A stretch of DNA of 64,000 nt from NCBI GenBank assembly GCA_002077045.2, contig KZ111168.1, forward strand, positions 138,122 through 202,121. The letters are read 5' to 3'. The notes below the pieces were generated by a model. That model saw only the letters and a program-made list of their open reading frames with translations. It searched no databases and was not told the origin of the DNA. Position numbers and translations under genes: made by a program. Every line of letters starts with the position of its first letter. Position 1 is the stretch's first letter. The DNA is from Rachicladosporium sp. CCFEE 5018 (Eukaryota; Ascomycota; Dothideomycetes; Cladosporiales; Cladosporiaceae). Positions 43,506-55,006 of the stretch are shown here, piece after piece.

Positions 43506-44084
43506 TCAAAAGCCTGCAGATTATTAGTACGTCCATCCCACATTTCCTACAGCCTTTCAGGAGATACTCACGTAGAGGCGTGAAGAACCACCGGTTCTTC
43601 CCACTCTGATACCTCTCCTCCAGCGTCTTCTTGACCGTCTTCTTCGCATCCTCCCTCTGGCTCACCTCCTTGAACGTATCCGGCGTAACCACATTCTTCA
43701 GTCCCTCCAACTCCAGCGTGTAGCGCGTCGGCATGAGGTGGTTGTAGTTGACGACCTTGATGAAGGGCTTCACTTTGCTGCGCTTCGATTGACGGGCTTT
43801 GGACATGCGGCGTGTGACTTGGAGTGGGTAGCGCTCGATGCCTGCTACGAGGGCGTGGGGGAATGGGTGGGTCTTGCTTCCGGTGTCGACGGGGAGGAGG
43901 AGGACGACTTTCTTCCCTGCGTAACGGCCGCGGGAGATAATGGCCTTGCTGGGATGTTAGTTTTTGCTGTGGTGGTGCTGGAGGTGTCTAATGATCGCAT
44001 ACCACTCGGCCAACCTTGAGGACTGCGGTGTTGTTAGTGATGTATTCCACCAGTATCTCCAGGATCATACGTACACTTCACCAT
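43506..44084 (-). CDS. RPL27: 60S ribosomal protein L27 (eL27), copy 2
   Basis: Same exon pattern as 17582-18160 (10-nt and 20-nt first exons, 8-nt last exon) and the same predicted 136-residue protein apart from silent changes. The first donor is gtacgt in place of gtatgt. The tandem cag/caag acceptor is kept. Confidence 0.96.
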
Positions 44085-44637
44085 GGCTGTCGATTTCGCT
44101 GGGTCGTTGTGTCGCTGGTGTCGCGCTCACTGCATCAGACTTGACGTTGTTCTTGTGCGGGCCACAAATTCGAGATTCCGCGTCTTGGCATCGTGGAAGC
44201 CTCAGGCAGCCGAGCGTCAGAGCTCCTCGGCTACTACTTCCGAACTTGGGCTTTGTTGATCGAACGTAAACACCGTTGCTTGGGCTCACGCGCATGCAGT
44301 AGAGAAACACTTCCACCACCAAGCAATACACCAGCGCAATTCCCTGTGCACTCTCGCTGGATCAACAAGCAGACTACGAGCAGACTAGGCGGGCGTATAA
44401 CGCCATTGTCTGCTATGCGCAGCCATTGAGCGAATCGCATTGCACAATATACATTCCTCGGGTCGACTTGATAGCCAGAGGCACATACACATACAATGGA
44501 GTCACATTCTCGGGAAGGATCACGCGACCGAGGCGGATCGAAGCATCAACATTCCTGGTCAGAGAGTAGCGGGAGGGCGAGTGTGCCGATGTAAGTACCT
44601 CGAGATACTCTTGAATAGAGTTCAAGACAACAACAAG
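44085..44637. promoter_or_regulatory. Divergent promoter between RPL27 and the coiled-coil gene
   Basis: Counterpart of 18161-18705 with several small indels. The presumed 5'-UTR intron donor reads gtaagt here, and the acceptor caacaag directly abuts the ATG. Confidence 0.5.
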
Positions 44638-46054
44638 ATGAAAGCGCTAACATCGCTCAAACGCAGGTGGGACAGCTCAGACCCAGAACGCGCGCCTCCA
44701 CCACTGCCCATGAACCCCGGTGGGGGATCACCTACAACAAAGTCTAACACCTCAGCCGGCATTGCCGCGGCCGCGAAGAAGATAGTAGAGGCTTCGCGGG
44801 AGTCTGCGCCATTGTCTTCCTACGTCTCGAACGTGACGCCTTCGACTTCCCCAGAGAGATCGCTGATCAAGGGCGCGCATCACAAGCGCCTGCAGTCGAT
44901 GCAGACGGGGAGCGTGAAGGACTTGAGGAGCTATCTGGACAACAATCGGTCGCCTGACCGATCACCGGAGCGCGAGAGGCCAGCTTCGAGCACGCCTTAC
45001 ACTTCGAGGGAGGTGAGGGACTACATGAGTGCGACGCCCGAGCGCGCGACCACTCCGACGCCAGCTGCAAAGGATCCGTTCAAGGAGACGCCGGCACTGC
45101 GACCGTCTGTACGGCCGCGATCCTCGATATACGGCGAGAACACGCCACCTTCCGCGACTATGCTCGCACTCCAGACGATGCAGGTGCCAAATGATCCACT
45201 CAATGATGTGACGAACCGCTCAGGATCGCCTAGCACGCCCCGAGTAAGCACCAACTATGACTTCTCAAGTCAGCTGCTGAACCTCACAACGATCGCGACC
45301 AACCTCCAGAAGGAGATGGCAAACCTCAGCAGGCGCAGCAAAGACAATGCGACAGACTTGATCGGTCTGAAGGAGGCCACTTCGAGTCGAGACGAAGACA
45401 TCCGCAAGAGTCTGCGCGAGCTTGCCACATCAGTCACCACACAGGCTTTGCTAGGACCGCCTCCTGCCGTTGGGAGTCAGAGCCGGAGTACTAGCAGTTA
45501 CGGCGCCAACTTCCTCGACAGCAGGGCTTTCAATTCGCCGCCTTCAACGACGAAGACCTACTCTATCCCACGTGCAGCGAGCGCACATAGCTTCATGGAG
45601 GATGTACGTGTGGGCTCTCCGTCGCCATACTCAGTCGAAGGTGCTGCAAGCGTCGCAATGCTTGAGAAGATCATCCGAGAGATGGTCACGAAGGAAGGCC
45701 AGGAACGTCTCCTCGGTACACTCAACGAGCTGTTCGACAAGAGCTCCAAGGAGAATGTCGAGGCTGCCAGGAAGGTCGAGCAGCTCGCTCAGTTCATCAA
45801 GGAGAAGTCTGAGTCGCAAGCGCTTGTACCCGTTGTACGAGATGTGCATGGCGGACCGCCGAAGCTGGAGCTCAACTTTGACTCGCCTCGCTCGTTGGAG
45901 AAGGTGCGTGAGGCCGCTGCGAATGCGGCCGCGAAGCCTGCGCAGGACGAGGAGATGTTCAAGCTGTTGCAGCGCATCAAAGACAGCATTGTGGCGACTG
46001 GCGGCACGACTGCGGAGGTCAAGGGTCTGACCCGCGATCTCCGTGGAGAGGTGC
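44638..46054 (+). CDS. Giant coiled-coil protein, copy 2, N-terminal part cut by gap
   Basis: 472 codons of the B version before the N run. The N-terminal SP/TP-rich region and first helices match copy 1 with a few replacements (NSP to TSP, SREAR to SREVR). It continues through SLEKVREAAANAAAKPAQDEEMFKLLQRIKD and stops inside GLTRDLRGEV, which corresponds to 57352 of the A version. The rest of the B gene is not in this window. Confidence 0.85.
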
Positions 46055-46154
46055 NNNNNNNNNNNNNNNNNNNNNNNNNNNNNNNNNNNNNNNNNNNNNN
46101 NNNNNNNNNNNNNNNNNNNNNNNNNNNNNNNNNNNNNNNNNNNNNNNNNNNNNN
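46055..46154. other. Assembly gap, 100 N
   Basis: Joins the interior of the giant gene to the second exon of the AlkB gene. The right edge falls exactly on the first base of that exon. Confidence 0.95.
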
Positions 46155-46606
46155 TCCGCAAGATCGTTCCCTCAGACTCTCCCACCTCAGCCGACGAACA
46201 AGGCCAAATCGCCATCCACCTGCCTCACAACAGCCTCCTGGTAATGCACGCCGACATGCAAGAAGAATGGAAACACTCGATTGCGCCAGCGCAGACCATC
46301 GACCCGCACCAGATCGCTGGTAACAAGCGTCTCAACATTACGTATCGCTGCTTCAAGGACTACCTGAACCCTCGCCTCACCATAAGGTGCAAATGCAATG
46401 TACCTGGAATTCTGAGATGTGTGCAACGAGCTAGAGGCAGTCGAGGAAGATATGTGTGGATGTGCAATCGCGGCTACGCACCGGGACAGAAGAGCTGTGG
46501 GTTCTTCGAGTGGGCGCAGTTTGATGAGGATGGGCGTCCGCCTTGGGCCGAAGGGTACAAGGGGAACGCGAATCTGCCAATGGAGGTCACAAAGGACGAC
46601 GGCTAA
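46155..46606 (+). CDS. AlkB-family dioxygenase, copy 3, exon 2 only
   Basis: Corresponds to 24554-25005. It holds the distal His (EEWKHSIAP), the Arg pair (KRLNITYR) and the GRF zinc finger, but exon 1 with the CUE-like part and the HxD motif is lost in the gap. Replacements from the complete copy are few (Leu to Gln in DPHLIAG, Met to Lys near the end). It is a fragment because of the assembly, with no internal lesion. Confidence 0.88.
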
Positions 46607-47027
46607 AGCAACAACACTTAGGCGAGGCTGAATCGCACCACACCGACGACAACTCGCAGGCCACTCGCATCAGTATGCCTTCGTCTCTTTTCGCAAATGC
46701 AGGGCACCCTTGCCGTAGGCATGTCACCCCACAGTCATGCTTCAGCTGCCAAGGCCAACACCGCTACGAACCCGAAGTGCTTACATACCGCACTATAGCG
46801 GCATCCTACACGCGAGTTCGGTGCGTCTCGATAGGATACTCGCGTAGTGCATAATGTGACCCTGCCACATGCCACGGTGATACTGCCAGGCGAAGGATCA
46901 TGAGTCGTATAAATCCACAGCTGACGCCGTCACATCGGATGGACCACAAATCTACTCGACTTTCACTCTTGACTCCATCTTCTTTCGGCGTTGGCTAGTC
47001 GCTGTCAGCTACTGCGAAAACCTCATC
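46607..47027. promoter_or_regulatory. Alcohol dehydrogenase promoter, B version
   Basis: Same length as 25006-25426 and keeps the TATAAA (46908-46913). Confidence 0.62.
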
Positions 47028-48447
47028 ATGTCCGTTCCCAAAGAGCAAAACGCTGCCGTCAAGGAAGGCTTCGGCAAGGAATCGACATGCAAGATCAAGC
47101 GGGTACCTGTGAAGGAGCCTGGCCCAGGGCAAATACTGGTCAAAATCAATTGGACTGGACTTTGCGCTTCGGACAAGCAATTCATCCTGGATGAGATGTG
47201 CGCATATCATGTTGACAACATGCGAAGATTGCCTCCGACTGACGATGCATCACCAGGGCTGCACTGGGTGGCAAGATGGCAGAAAGTGCAGAGGGTATAG
47301 CTGGTCACGTATGCCTTCCCAATACTATCCCGGCCAACGATACTACTTACCAGCTCCACATCCGGTTTCCGGTCCTGATAGTGTCATGAGCTAATCCTTC
47401 ACTTTCAGGAAGGCGCAGGCACAGTCGCAGCAGTACACCCCGACGTCGCCAACCTGTGGAACGTCGGCGATCGTGCTGGCGTGAAGTGGTGTACGCACAT
47501 CTGCGGCGTTTGCGAGTTCTGCACCAACGGTCGGGATGAACTGCACTGTCCGCACCAGCTTAATTCCGCTCTCAACGTTCCAGGTACGTTCCAGGAATAC
47601 GTCGTTACGGACGCGAAGTACGCTACGAGGTAAGCATCGCTAGCAGACGAAGTGCGAAAGGCACGAGCACAATCTTGACCGACATGGCGCAGGATTCCAG
47701 AAGGCGTATCGGACGAAGAAGCAGGCCCAATCATGTGCGCTGGCGTGACAGCATACGCCGCGCTCAGGAAATCTGAAGCCCGACCAGGACAATGGGTCGT
47801 TCTCACTGGCGCCGGCGGCGGGCAAGTCCTCACCTGAGCTTGAATGTACTACCTTAACCCACTGACAGGCTCTACACAGTCTCGGCCATCTCGGCATCCA
47901 ATACGCAAAAGCAATGGGCATGCGCGTCATCGCCATCGACGGCGGTGCTGCCAAGTCGGAACTCTGCACCTCTCTCGGAGCAGAGCATTACATCGACTTC
48001 ACCACCACCCCGGACCTCGCCGCCGAAGTTCGGAAATACACGACCTACGGCGCTCACGCTGTAATTGTGTACGCGAGCTCGAAAGAGAGCTACGCCTCGG
48101 CCATCTCTCTCCTGCGACCCCGCGGTATCGTAATTGCGGTTGGAGTGCCTGGTGCACCGGACGCCTTCCTTGGCACGCATCCGGCAATGCTGGCCATGGG
48201 TGCGTATCGCACTGCTGGTAGTGTTGTCGGGACGTTGAAGGTAAGTCGTTTCTCCAAGGTGCTGGACATTCTGGTACCGGAGTACTGACTGTGGGTATAG
48301 GAGGTTGATGAAGCGCTAGACTTCGTGAAGAGGGGTCTTGTGCAACCCGTGCTCACAAAGGGCACGCTTGCTGATGTCGATGAGTACTTGGGCTTGATGA
48401 GCGAGGGCAAGGTGGCTGGGAGGGTGGTGCTGAAAGTCGCGGCATAA
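47028..48447 (+). CDS. Zinc-dependent alcohol dehydrogenase, copy 3 (complete)
   Basis: B version with the same six-exon structure and the GC-AG intron at 47822-47879. Zinc and cofactor motifs are all present. Exon 5 (from 47880) differs from the A version at roughly 15% of bases, mostly silent, with replacements such as CLALGAEHYIDF to CTSLGAEHYIDF and VRKLTTYG to VRKYTTYG, while the following intron is identical in all 60 bases. The dehydrogenase appears intact. Confidence 0.94.
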
Positions 48448-48742
48448 GAGCCTTGCTAGTGGCTGCTCTTGCGGCCATGGAGCTAAGATGTGCACACCAC
48501 ACGCTCAGGAATAGAGAGCAGAGTGGCAAATCCCATGGCTGATGTACTTCTCGCCCGTACGAGAACGTTACCGAACTGCAACACGGCCTTGCTACGTACG
48601 AACAAGCATGTATTAGGCGGACTGGGCATTGGGGTAAGAGTCATCGTACATAGCCAGCCACCTCCGTTCTATATCCTCTCATACATCGTCCATAGATCCC
48701 ATTCATACCGTCATCACGTCCCGATCGCATTTTCCCTCCCCC

Positions 48743-50410
48743 TCAAACCTCACCCCACCCTCCTCCAGCACTCACACCCTCACTAAATACCCCTTCACTC
48801 CCCGCGGTTCCTCCACCAAACTCCCAGAAACACCTACTACTCACACTCCCGCCTCCTCGTCCGCCAAGCCCACTCTGGCTCTTGCAGCTGCTCCGACTTC
48901 CCAAGCTACCCATGCGTCGCTTGAGCACGCTGTCTCGTCTTCTGATCTCGGCGGCTCGCGAAGACAGTAGTGGATGGTGCAGGCGGATGTGCTCTGCCCT
49001 TGACATCGTAGGTGTGGACGTCGTGGCCCAGGAAGCTGGCAGAGGGCCAAGTGGTGTTGACTGAGCGGGTACAGGTGGTGCAGGCGAGAAGCGGGAGGCG
49101 AGGTAGGAGAGTATGGTCGAGAGATTGAGGGAGCGTGTGTAGAACTCTCGAGCCTGAGTGTCGGCATTGGGTTGCGGAGTGGCTGGCTCTTCTTCAATGC
49201 CCCAGAGTGATGTGTCCGTATGCTCGAGACCAGGCGATGTTGGCAGTGTGGGGCGAAAGAGGGTGGAGTCGGCTGTTGACGCGTTCAGTGCGACTTGACG
49301 GGAGTGGCGACTCAGGCGGCGGCGATGTTGGAGCCGTGCATCAGGCACGCGCTGTGCAGCTAGTTCGCTAGGCTGGGCGTACGTATTGAATGCATTGCCA
49401 TCTTGCGAGGCGAACTCGGCGACCAGTACATTCAGCTCTCTGGCGATGCGGTCTATAAGCTTGGCTTCCCAAGTATGATCTCGATTCCGGAAAGTGACCT
49501 GCGATTCTGTGGCTGCGGCTGCGGCGATGGGTGAAGTCTGGGTGAGAGTCGGTGAAGGGTCCTCTGGCAGCTGCTCGCCGAAGATGACGGATAGTGTGTT
49601 CTCGTCAAGTCCGATCAAGTCTTGTATGACCCGCCTTGTAATGCGCTGCCACCAGCTCTCACCTTCCGAGGCAATCCCTTGAGCTCCCTCGCCTTCTCCT
49701 GACATAACAGCCACTTGCCGCACTTTTTGGCTCTTGATCGGCCTCGCATTGGTGGCAACGGAAGACCGCCTACGTCCCCTTCGCTTTGTCTCCTCCTCGA
49801 TCTCTTCCACTACAGCTCGACTCTGCTCTACCCGCCATCGCTCAATCCTCTCCCTTCGCTCGGACTCCAAGTACGCTTCCCCCAATTCTTCCACAGCTCC
49901 TTCTAGTACCGATGGCCTCCGCACCGACCGTCTTCGCTGAGGGTTATGTCGCTCAAACTGCCAAAGCTGCTCCTGCAGCCCTGTACCACTCGCGAAAGTG
50001 CCCAGTCCATCATGTGTAGGCCACAACGGCGTAGCACCGCTCTGATCCAGTGATCGATAAGGTCCTGAGTGAAAGGGATCGTGATCAAAGGCCTTCAGTC
50101 CATCGTCCAACGAGTCCAGCTCACCATCCTCCTCTCCCGCTGCTTCAGCGTCATCTTCCACACCAGCTTGAGAGCGGATGTGCGTCTCTAAGCTGCCAAG
50201 ATCGGAGGTATACGTCGCGGTTCGTGGTGCTTGCGAAGACTGTGATGCTGCTTCTCGCTGTGCTGGGGAAAAGAGGATCCATTCTTGTGAGTCCTGCAGG
50301 GTTCGCTTGCGGAGTGGGGAGGCAGGGATGGCGGCCTGTTCCGGAATGACCTGAGGGATGGAGATTTGTCGCGAAGACTGAGGTCGATGTTGGGGTTGTT
50401 GGAATGCCAT
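48743..50410 (-). CDS. Conserved fungal protein of unknown function, 555 aa, copy 3
   Basis: B version of 1133-2800, also 555 residues with no indel effect on length. Differences cluster in the middle (residues about 165-260), while the C-terminal 60 residues are identical. Conservation of length between diverged copies is the best evidence that this is a functional gene. Confidence 0.8.
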   Translation of the reverse strand: MAFQQPQHRPQSSRQISIPQVIPEQAAIPASPLRKRTLQDSQEWILFSPAQREAASQSSQAPRTATYTSDLGSLETHIRSQAGVEDDAEAAGEEDGELDSLDDGLKAFDHDPFHSGPYRSLDQSGATPLWPTHDGLGTFASGTGLQEQLWQFERHNPQRRRSVRRPSVLEGAVEELGEAYLESERRERIERWRVEQSRAVVEEIEEETKRRGRRRSSVATNARPIKSQKVRQVAVMSGEGEGAQGIASEGESWWQRITRRVIQDLIGLDENTLSVIFGEQLPEDPSPTLTQTSPIAAAAATESQVTFRNRDHTWEAKLIDRIARELNVLVAEFASQDGNAFNTYAQPSELAAQRVPDARLQHRRRLSRHSRQVALNASTADSTLFRPTLPTSPGLEHTDTSLWGIEEEPATPQPNADTQAREFYTRSLNLSTILSYLASRFSPAPPVPAQSTPLGPLPASWATTSTPTMSRAEHIRLHHPLLSSRAAEIRRRDSVLKRRMGSLGSRSSCKSQSGLGGRGGGSVSSRCFWEFGGGTAGSEGVFSEGVSAGGGWGEV

Positions 50411-51227
50411 GTTGTCGTTGTATTCGATGGACGGAATGAAGATCAGCCCGCCCTGAAGTGTCGCGCCTCTAGGGCCGAGATCAGGCTGAGTGTAATGAAG
50501 GCGTTCAGGTCATGATGCTCGTAATGTGCCTCTTATCGATGTGAGGCGAAGTCGTATGGCCTCCGAGACTTCGTAACCAGTGTTTGCTGCCTCGCGCGAC
50601 AAAGAGACGATGTCGCACCCACTGTCACTCTCGGGTCACAGGACCAAGGGACCTCCCTCCGACAAGCTCGCGAACTCAATGTCGCAATTGATCGACAACA
50701 CTGCTCAATAAACCAAGTTCACTCATCAATTCCTAGCCTCGTATACATGACAAACCGATCAGGTCAGCGAAGTGCATACCCCTTCAAGAATACGAGATGA
50801 ACCCCCAACCACATACTCCCTCCCGACGCGGTGAGACGCATTCCGGCGTTCTGCCATCATCCCGCGCTATCGGTGTGTGACAGGGGAGCTTGATAAGATC
50901 TGGCGCTAGAAGGAGCAAGGCGTGACTTCGGCCCGGCCGGCGATCTGGCCGCTGTACTGTGGCTGTTTGGGATGTGAAACAATTGAGGCGTTGTGGTAGG
51001 CTATAGTAGTAGATATGTTACCCTCGCAAAGGAAGCACAAACAGCTATCACAGGAGGTAGAACGAGAGCGGACACTCTTTCCGCAGTGCCAAGGCACCAC
51101 AGGCAACAGTGAGGTACACATCCATACGCCTTTTGATACTCCTGACTATCGAGATGGGCCCCGCGACTCTGTTCTATGCAAGGCCGTCATGGTCTATATC
51201 TTGCTCTCTTTCGCCACATCACTTTCA
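50411..51227. other. Intergenic, 817 bp
   Basis: Counterpart of 2801-3632 with larger rearranged stretches near 50980-51180. A 62-codon-plus frame crossing into the tyrosinase 3' end is antisense shadow. No gene. Confidence 0.6.
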
Positions 51228-53489
51228 CTACTTCGCAGGACAAGCATCCCTCCCCACGTTCTGCTTCACTTCAGCAAAGTTACCCCATTTGGGGAACTGA
51301 TCACCAGTAGTGGCAGGCTGCACATCCGCGCCAACGACCTTCAAATTCAGTCCCGGTACTTGATCATTCGGCACCGCTGTGCCGTCGAACTGCGAAGGAT
51401 CATCAGTATCTGCACCCTGCAAGTCGAAGGCTGTAAGAGAACTCACCATCCTCACGCTCCACCCCAGATTCCCCCTCAAATACTCCTCCACATCTCCCTT
51501 CCTTAAGCCCTTCAGATCCCCAATCTTCGCGTTGTCCAGCAACGCACTCGTCAGCGGCACCGTACCCGTGACCCTCACACCACTGTTCATTCTCATCCCA
51601 TTGCCCTCACTATCACCCGGCAGCGCTGCGAAGATGGCATGCGTACCGACCAGATTCGGATTTGTGGGCCAGCAGCTCGGATCATTCGAGTTAAAGTCTC
51701 CGAGGAAGACGTAGATCGCATACGATCCATTGAGAGCGAACTTCTCGCTGACGATGTTGGCGATATACTCCCGGCGTAGAGGCTTCGGCCTCGCTGCTGT
51801 AACAGGATCACGAGGAAAGAGAGATGGTTCCACGGGCGTATTATCGATAAAGCGCTTTGAGGGCTGGATCACAGCGTTTGCGCTGTTTGACGGCGAGCTG
51901 TCGCCACCGTATAGCCGGTTGATGGCGGCTTTGATGGAAGAAATGTTGGCGTTGTTGGCGAGTTCCGGGTAGGTGTAGCCGAAGGTGCGGGTTAAGCGGG
52001 CGGTTTGGGAGGTCCATCGAGTGCCGTTCTGATCGCTGTGGAAGGGGTCGAGAGCTAGGCATGACGTTAGTGGAGAGTAGACAGGGGATTGAAGGTTTAC
52101 TGACGAGTATTAGCATCGACTACCTGGCCTTGATGGATCGTAAAGCTGTTCTGGAACATCTGTGTCGGCTGGACGTAGCTGTCAGGGTATAGGGCCTGCC
52201 AAAGGGCGAAGCTGCGATCGATCATTGTGTGGCTGGAAATTCGTCAACATGAAACCGCCAAAGTCTCTCGAGGGTGTACGACTGACTGCAGCCAGAAAAT
52301 CGGGTCAAAAGCCGAGTAGTCCAGATAGGTCATATGACCACCACTGCCAGTAATCCCATGAATCACATCATGGATCGACTCCAGACTGTCAGCGTTCTTC
52401 ACATCTGCACCAAAAGTGTACGACTCGGTGCCGAATTCCGAGAAGTTGCTGTAAAAGGTGAAAAGATTGTACAAGCGATCTCGAGATGACACTCGAGCGT
52501 AGTCTAGGATCGGGCCAACGAGATTATCTTGGCTGGTCGCGCTCTCGACCTGGCCACCCAGAGGGTCTCGAAGGGTTGAAGACCATTCGCTCCACTACAT
52601 GAAGGGTCAGCTCACGATCGCGCAAAAGACACGGCATGGCGTACTGGATCGTAGTAAAAGTCGTCTCTTGACACCGAATGGAATTTGTAGGAATACAATG
52701 GATTTGGGATCGTGTTCGTTCCATTTGGCATCGTCACCGTCACTGTCGGATTCGAGATGCTACTCGGATAGACGCTCTGCCCGGCCGGTGGGTCTGCCGC
52801 CCAGTCCCAGTATGGATGTCTCCATGATAGCGCAGCGATCGCGTATTTCGTCCTCGTTGGGCCCGCTGGAAAAGAGTTGACTGCGGCAACGATGTGGCTG
52901 TACAGCATTTGCTTATTGCGAAATCAGTAGGAGCCGAGCTGGTGTCCACGACGTACGACATACCTCGTACAGCGCCAGGTATGGTCGATGCCAAGGCAAG
53001 AGAAGCTGCGAAAGATGAATGCAGTAGCCTGGCGCAGTGATGCCCTCGCCTGGTCCTACGCCATCCCACGGCACATATGGTCTACCATGGATACCTGAAA
53101 CCACATCAGTTAATAGCTGCCCATTGGCGGGGTCGCGCACGCTGACCTGCAATCTGGTAGTACGACAACTTCTCCGACTGGTTCGTCGCCATGAACCGCG
53201 TCAAGCCGAGCATGAACAAGTTCCATTGATCGACATTCTTCTCCAATTGTCTGATCTCGAGGCGCGGCTGGGGACTCGTGCCTTGGATGCCCGTAACGAT
53301 AGTGTAGCCAGATGCGCCGTCAGATTGTCGTCGATCGAGCAGTATATCATGGCCGACTAGCTCGGGGAAGTCCTCGACTTGGTGGTTCAGGAGAGGTTTC
53401 ACTGCTGCAGCGAAGGCGATATGTTGTAGCGACAGTAACAGAAGAGCCCGTAGGTATAGTCTTAGGTAGCGCATCGTCGTCCGCCCCAA
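51228..53489 (-). CDS. Tyrosinase, copy 3 (intact C-terminus)
   Basis: B version of the secreted type-3 copper oxidase. It has the same leader, introns and copper A and B motifs as copies 1 and 2. Here the frame reads through GNLGWSVRM and on to a stop at 51228-51230. A 57-nt stretch (51446-51390, minus strand) with gtgagt and cgcag borders is probably a further intron: removing it joins WSVRM to FDGTAVPN, as expected of the family's C-terminal domain, and gives about 648 residues (667 if retained). The C-terminal domain of fungal tyrosinases covers the active site and is removed on activation, so this version should be made as a latent enzyme. Confidence 0.9.
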
Positions 53490-55006
53490 TGGGCTAGTCC
53501 AGAGGTTGTGCCTGCCTCGAGCAAACTTTCGTGGTATTCGTAAAGCTAGCCCGACGTCGCCCAGGAAGGGTTTGTAGGTACGCGTAAGCCGGTGTGATCC
53601 TTAGGTCAATGGCTAAATATGCATATACAATGCAGATAGAGCAGCAGTGTTTTCGCGCAAACGACCATCGGCGTCGAACCACACGGCCCCAACTGTAAGA
53701 TGTTACGCCAAGAAGCCGATTTCCGAGCGCTCGTGAAGTAGGGAAAGAGCGCATGGGACTGTACAGAACGAGCGTTGAGATGCGTGAAGGCATGAGCCAA
53801 GAAGTGGCATTGAGAAATTCTGGGAAGGCAGTATTGCTTACATGGCATTCTATTCGTAGCACACGCAGGGTACAAGGCTGCATCACAATCGACGTGCAGT
53901 AGCGGAGGTGGGTGGAGTGTTGGGGTGGGCGGCAGGATGAGGGCTGGTCGGGAATGCGGCGGCGGGTGCGTGATGCACGATGCCAGTGTCCGTCGTTCGT
54001 CATCTTTGCTGGGGGCCCGGATGCTACGTGCCACACGGGAGGTAATGGCCTGAGCGATACCTAGTCCGGTAGGATCGTATGTTATGTGTTTGATTCTCGA
54101 GGTTTAATATCTTGATAGAGGACTGTGAGCAAGGCAGCTGAACGTCAGCTCGGCCAAAACAGAGGATCGAGCTCGCGCTCCACGAAGCCGAGACATAAGA
54201 GTTGAGACATGGACTTGAAGTGCATGTGGAACAGATCGTGGTGGCCATTTGCACTGTTCCCATGAAGTGAACTGTTCGCAGTTCCCACCTCCCCAGGATC
54301 CACCCTTGCCGGTCAATCTAAGCATCTTCTTCAGACACCATCCGCTCGCTTCACTGCATTGCAAGTCCCGATACATCACCCATCCGCAATAAATCATTGG
54401 CTCTGGACCGATTGACCGCCTTGTGGCAGCCATGCGAGGGCATACACCTTCATAACTGCTGTGTCTGCAACCTGCAGTGCTCATCTTAAACACCATACTG
54501 GTGACAGCCAACCTCATAACACCACCTCACAACAAGCGCGAGCACAGGCTGTAATTGACCTTCTCATTGGGTGTTGTGATATTGTCGAAGGTCACGCAAG
54601 TCGTCAGACTTGCCGGATGAGTGCCTGCGCGCAGCCGAACTGGGACGGCGTTTGGTGACACAGATCTGCAAGCTACCTCACTCGGGACGACCACGCACCC
54701 GGGTTGGCGTTCAATTCGAAGACGAGTTCGGCCGACGGTCGATCACCAAGTCGTAGCAGAAAGTGGACTCCGCGAAGGACCTCAATCGCGCTCGACACGG
54801 CATCGTAGTGTGCTGTAGCGTTGTAAAGTGTGCCAGCCAGCATGGCCAGTTTCAGACACGGCCTTTGTCGCGGTGCATTCGATGCAAGGGTTCTCGCTGT
54901 TTGCCACAAGCTGCCACGCTTAGTAGTGCTGAAACCTTTGACCATACCGTGCGCTGAGCGCACGCAGCGTAATGCAATGTTGATTCGTTCTACCACCAGC
55001 AATCGA
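53490..55006. other. Intergenic, 1.5 kb
   Basis: B counterpart of 5889-7406. A block near 53800-53850 is replaced by unrelated sequence relative to the A version. No gene recognised. Confidence 0.6.
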
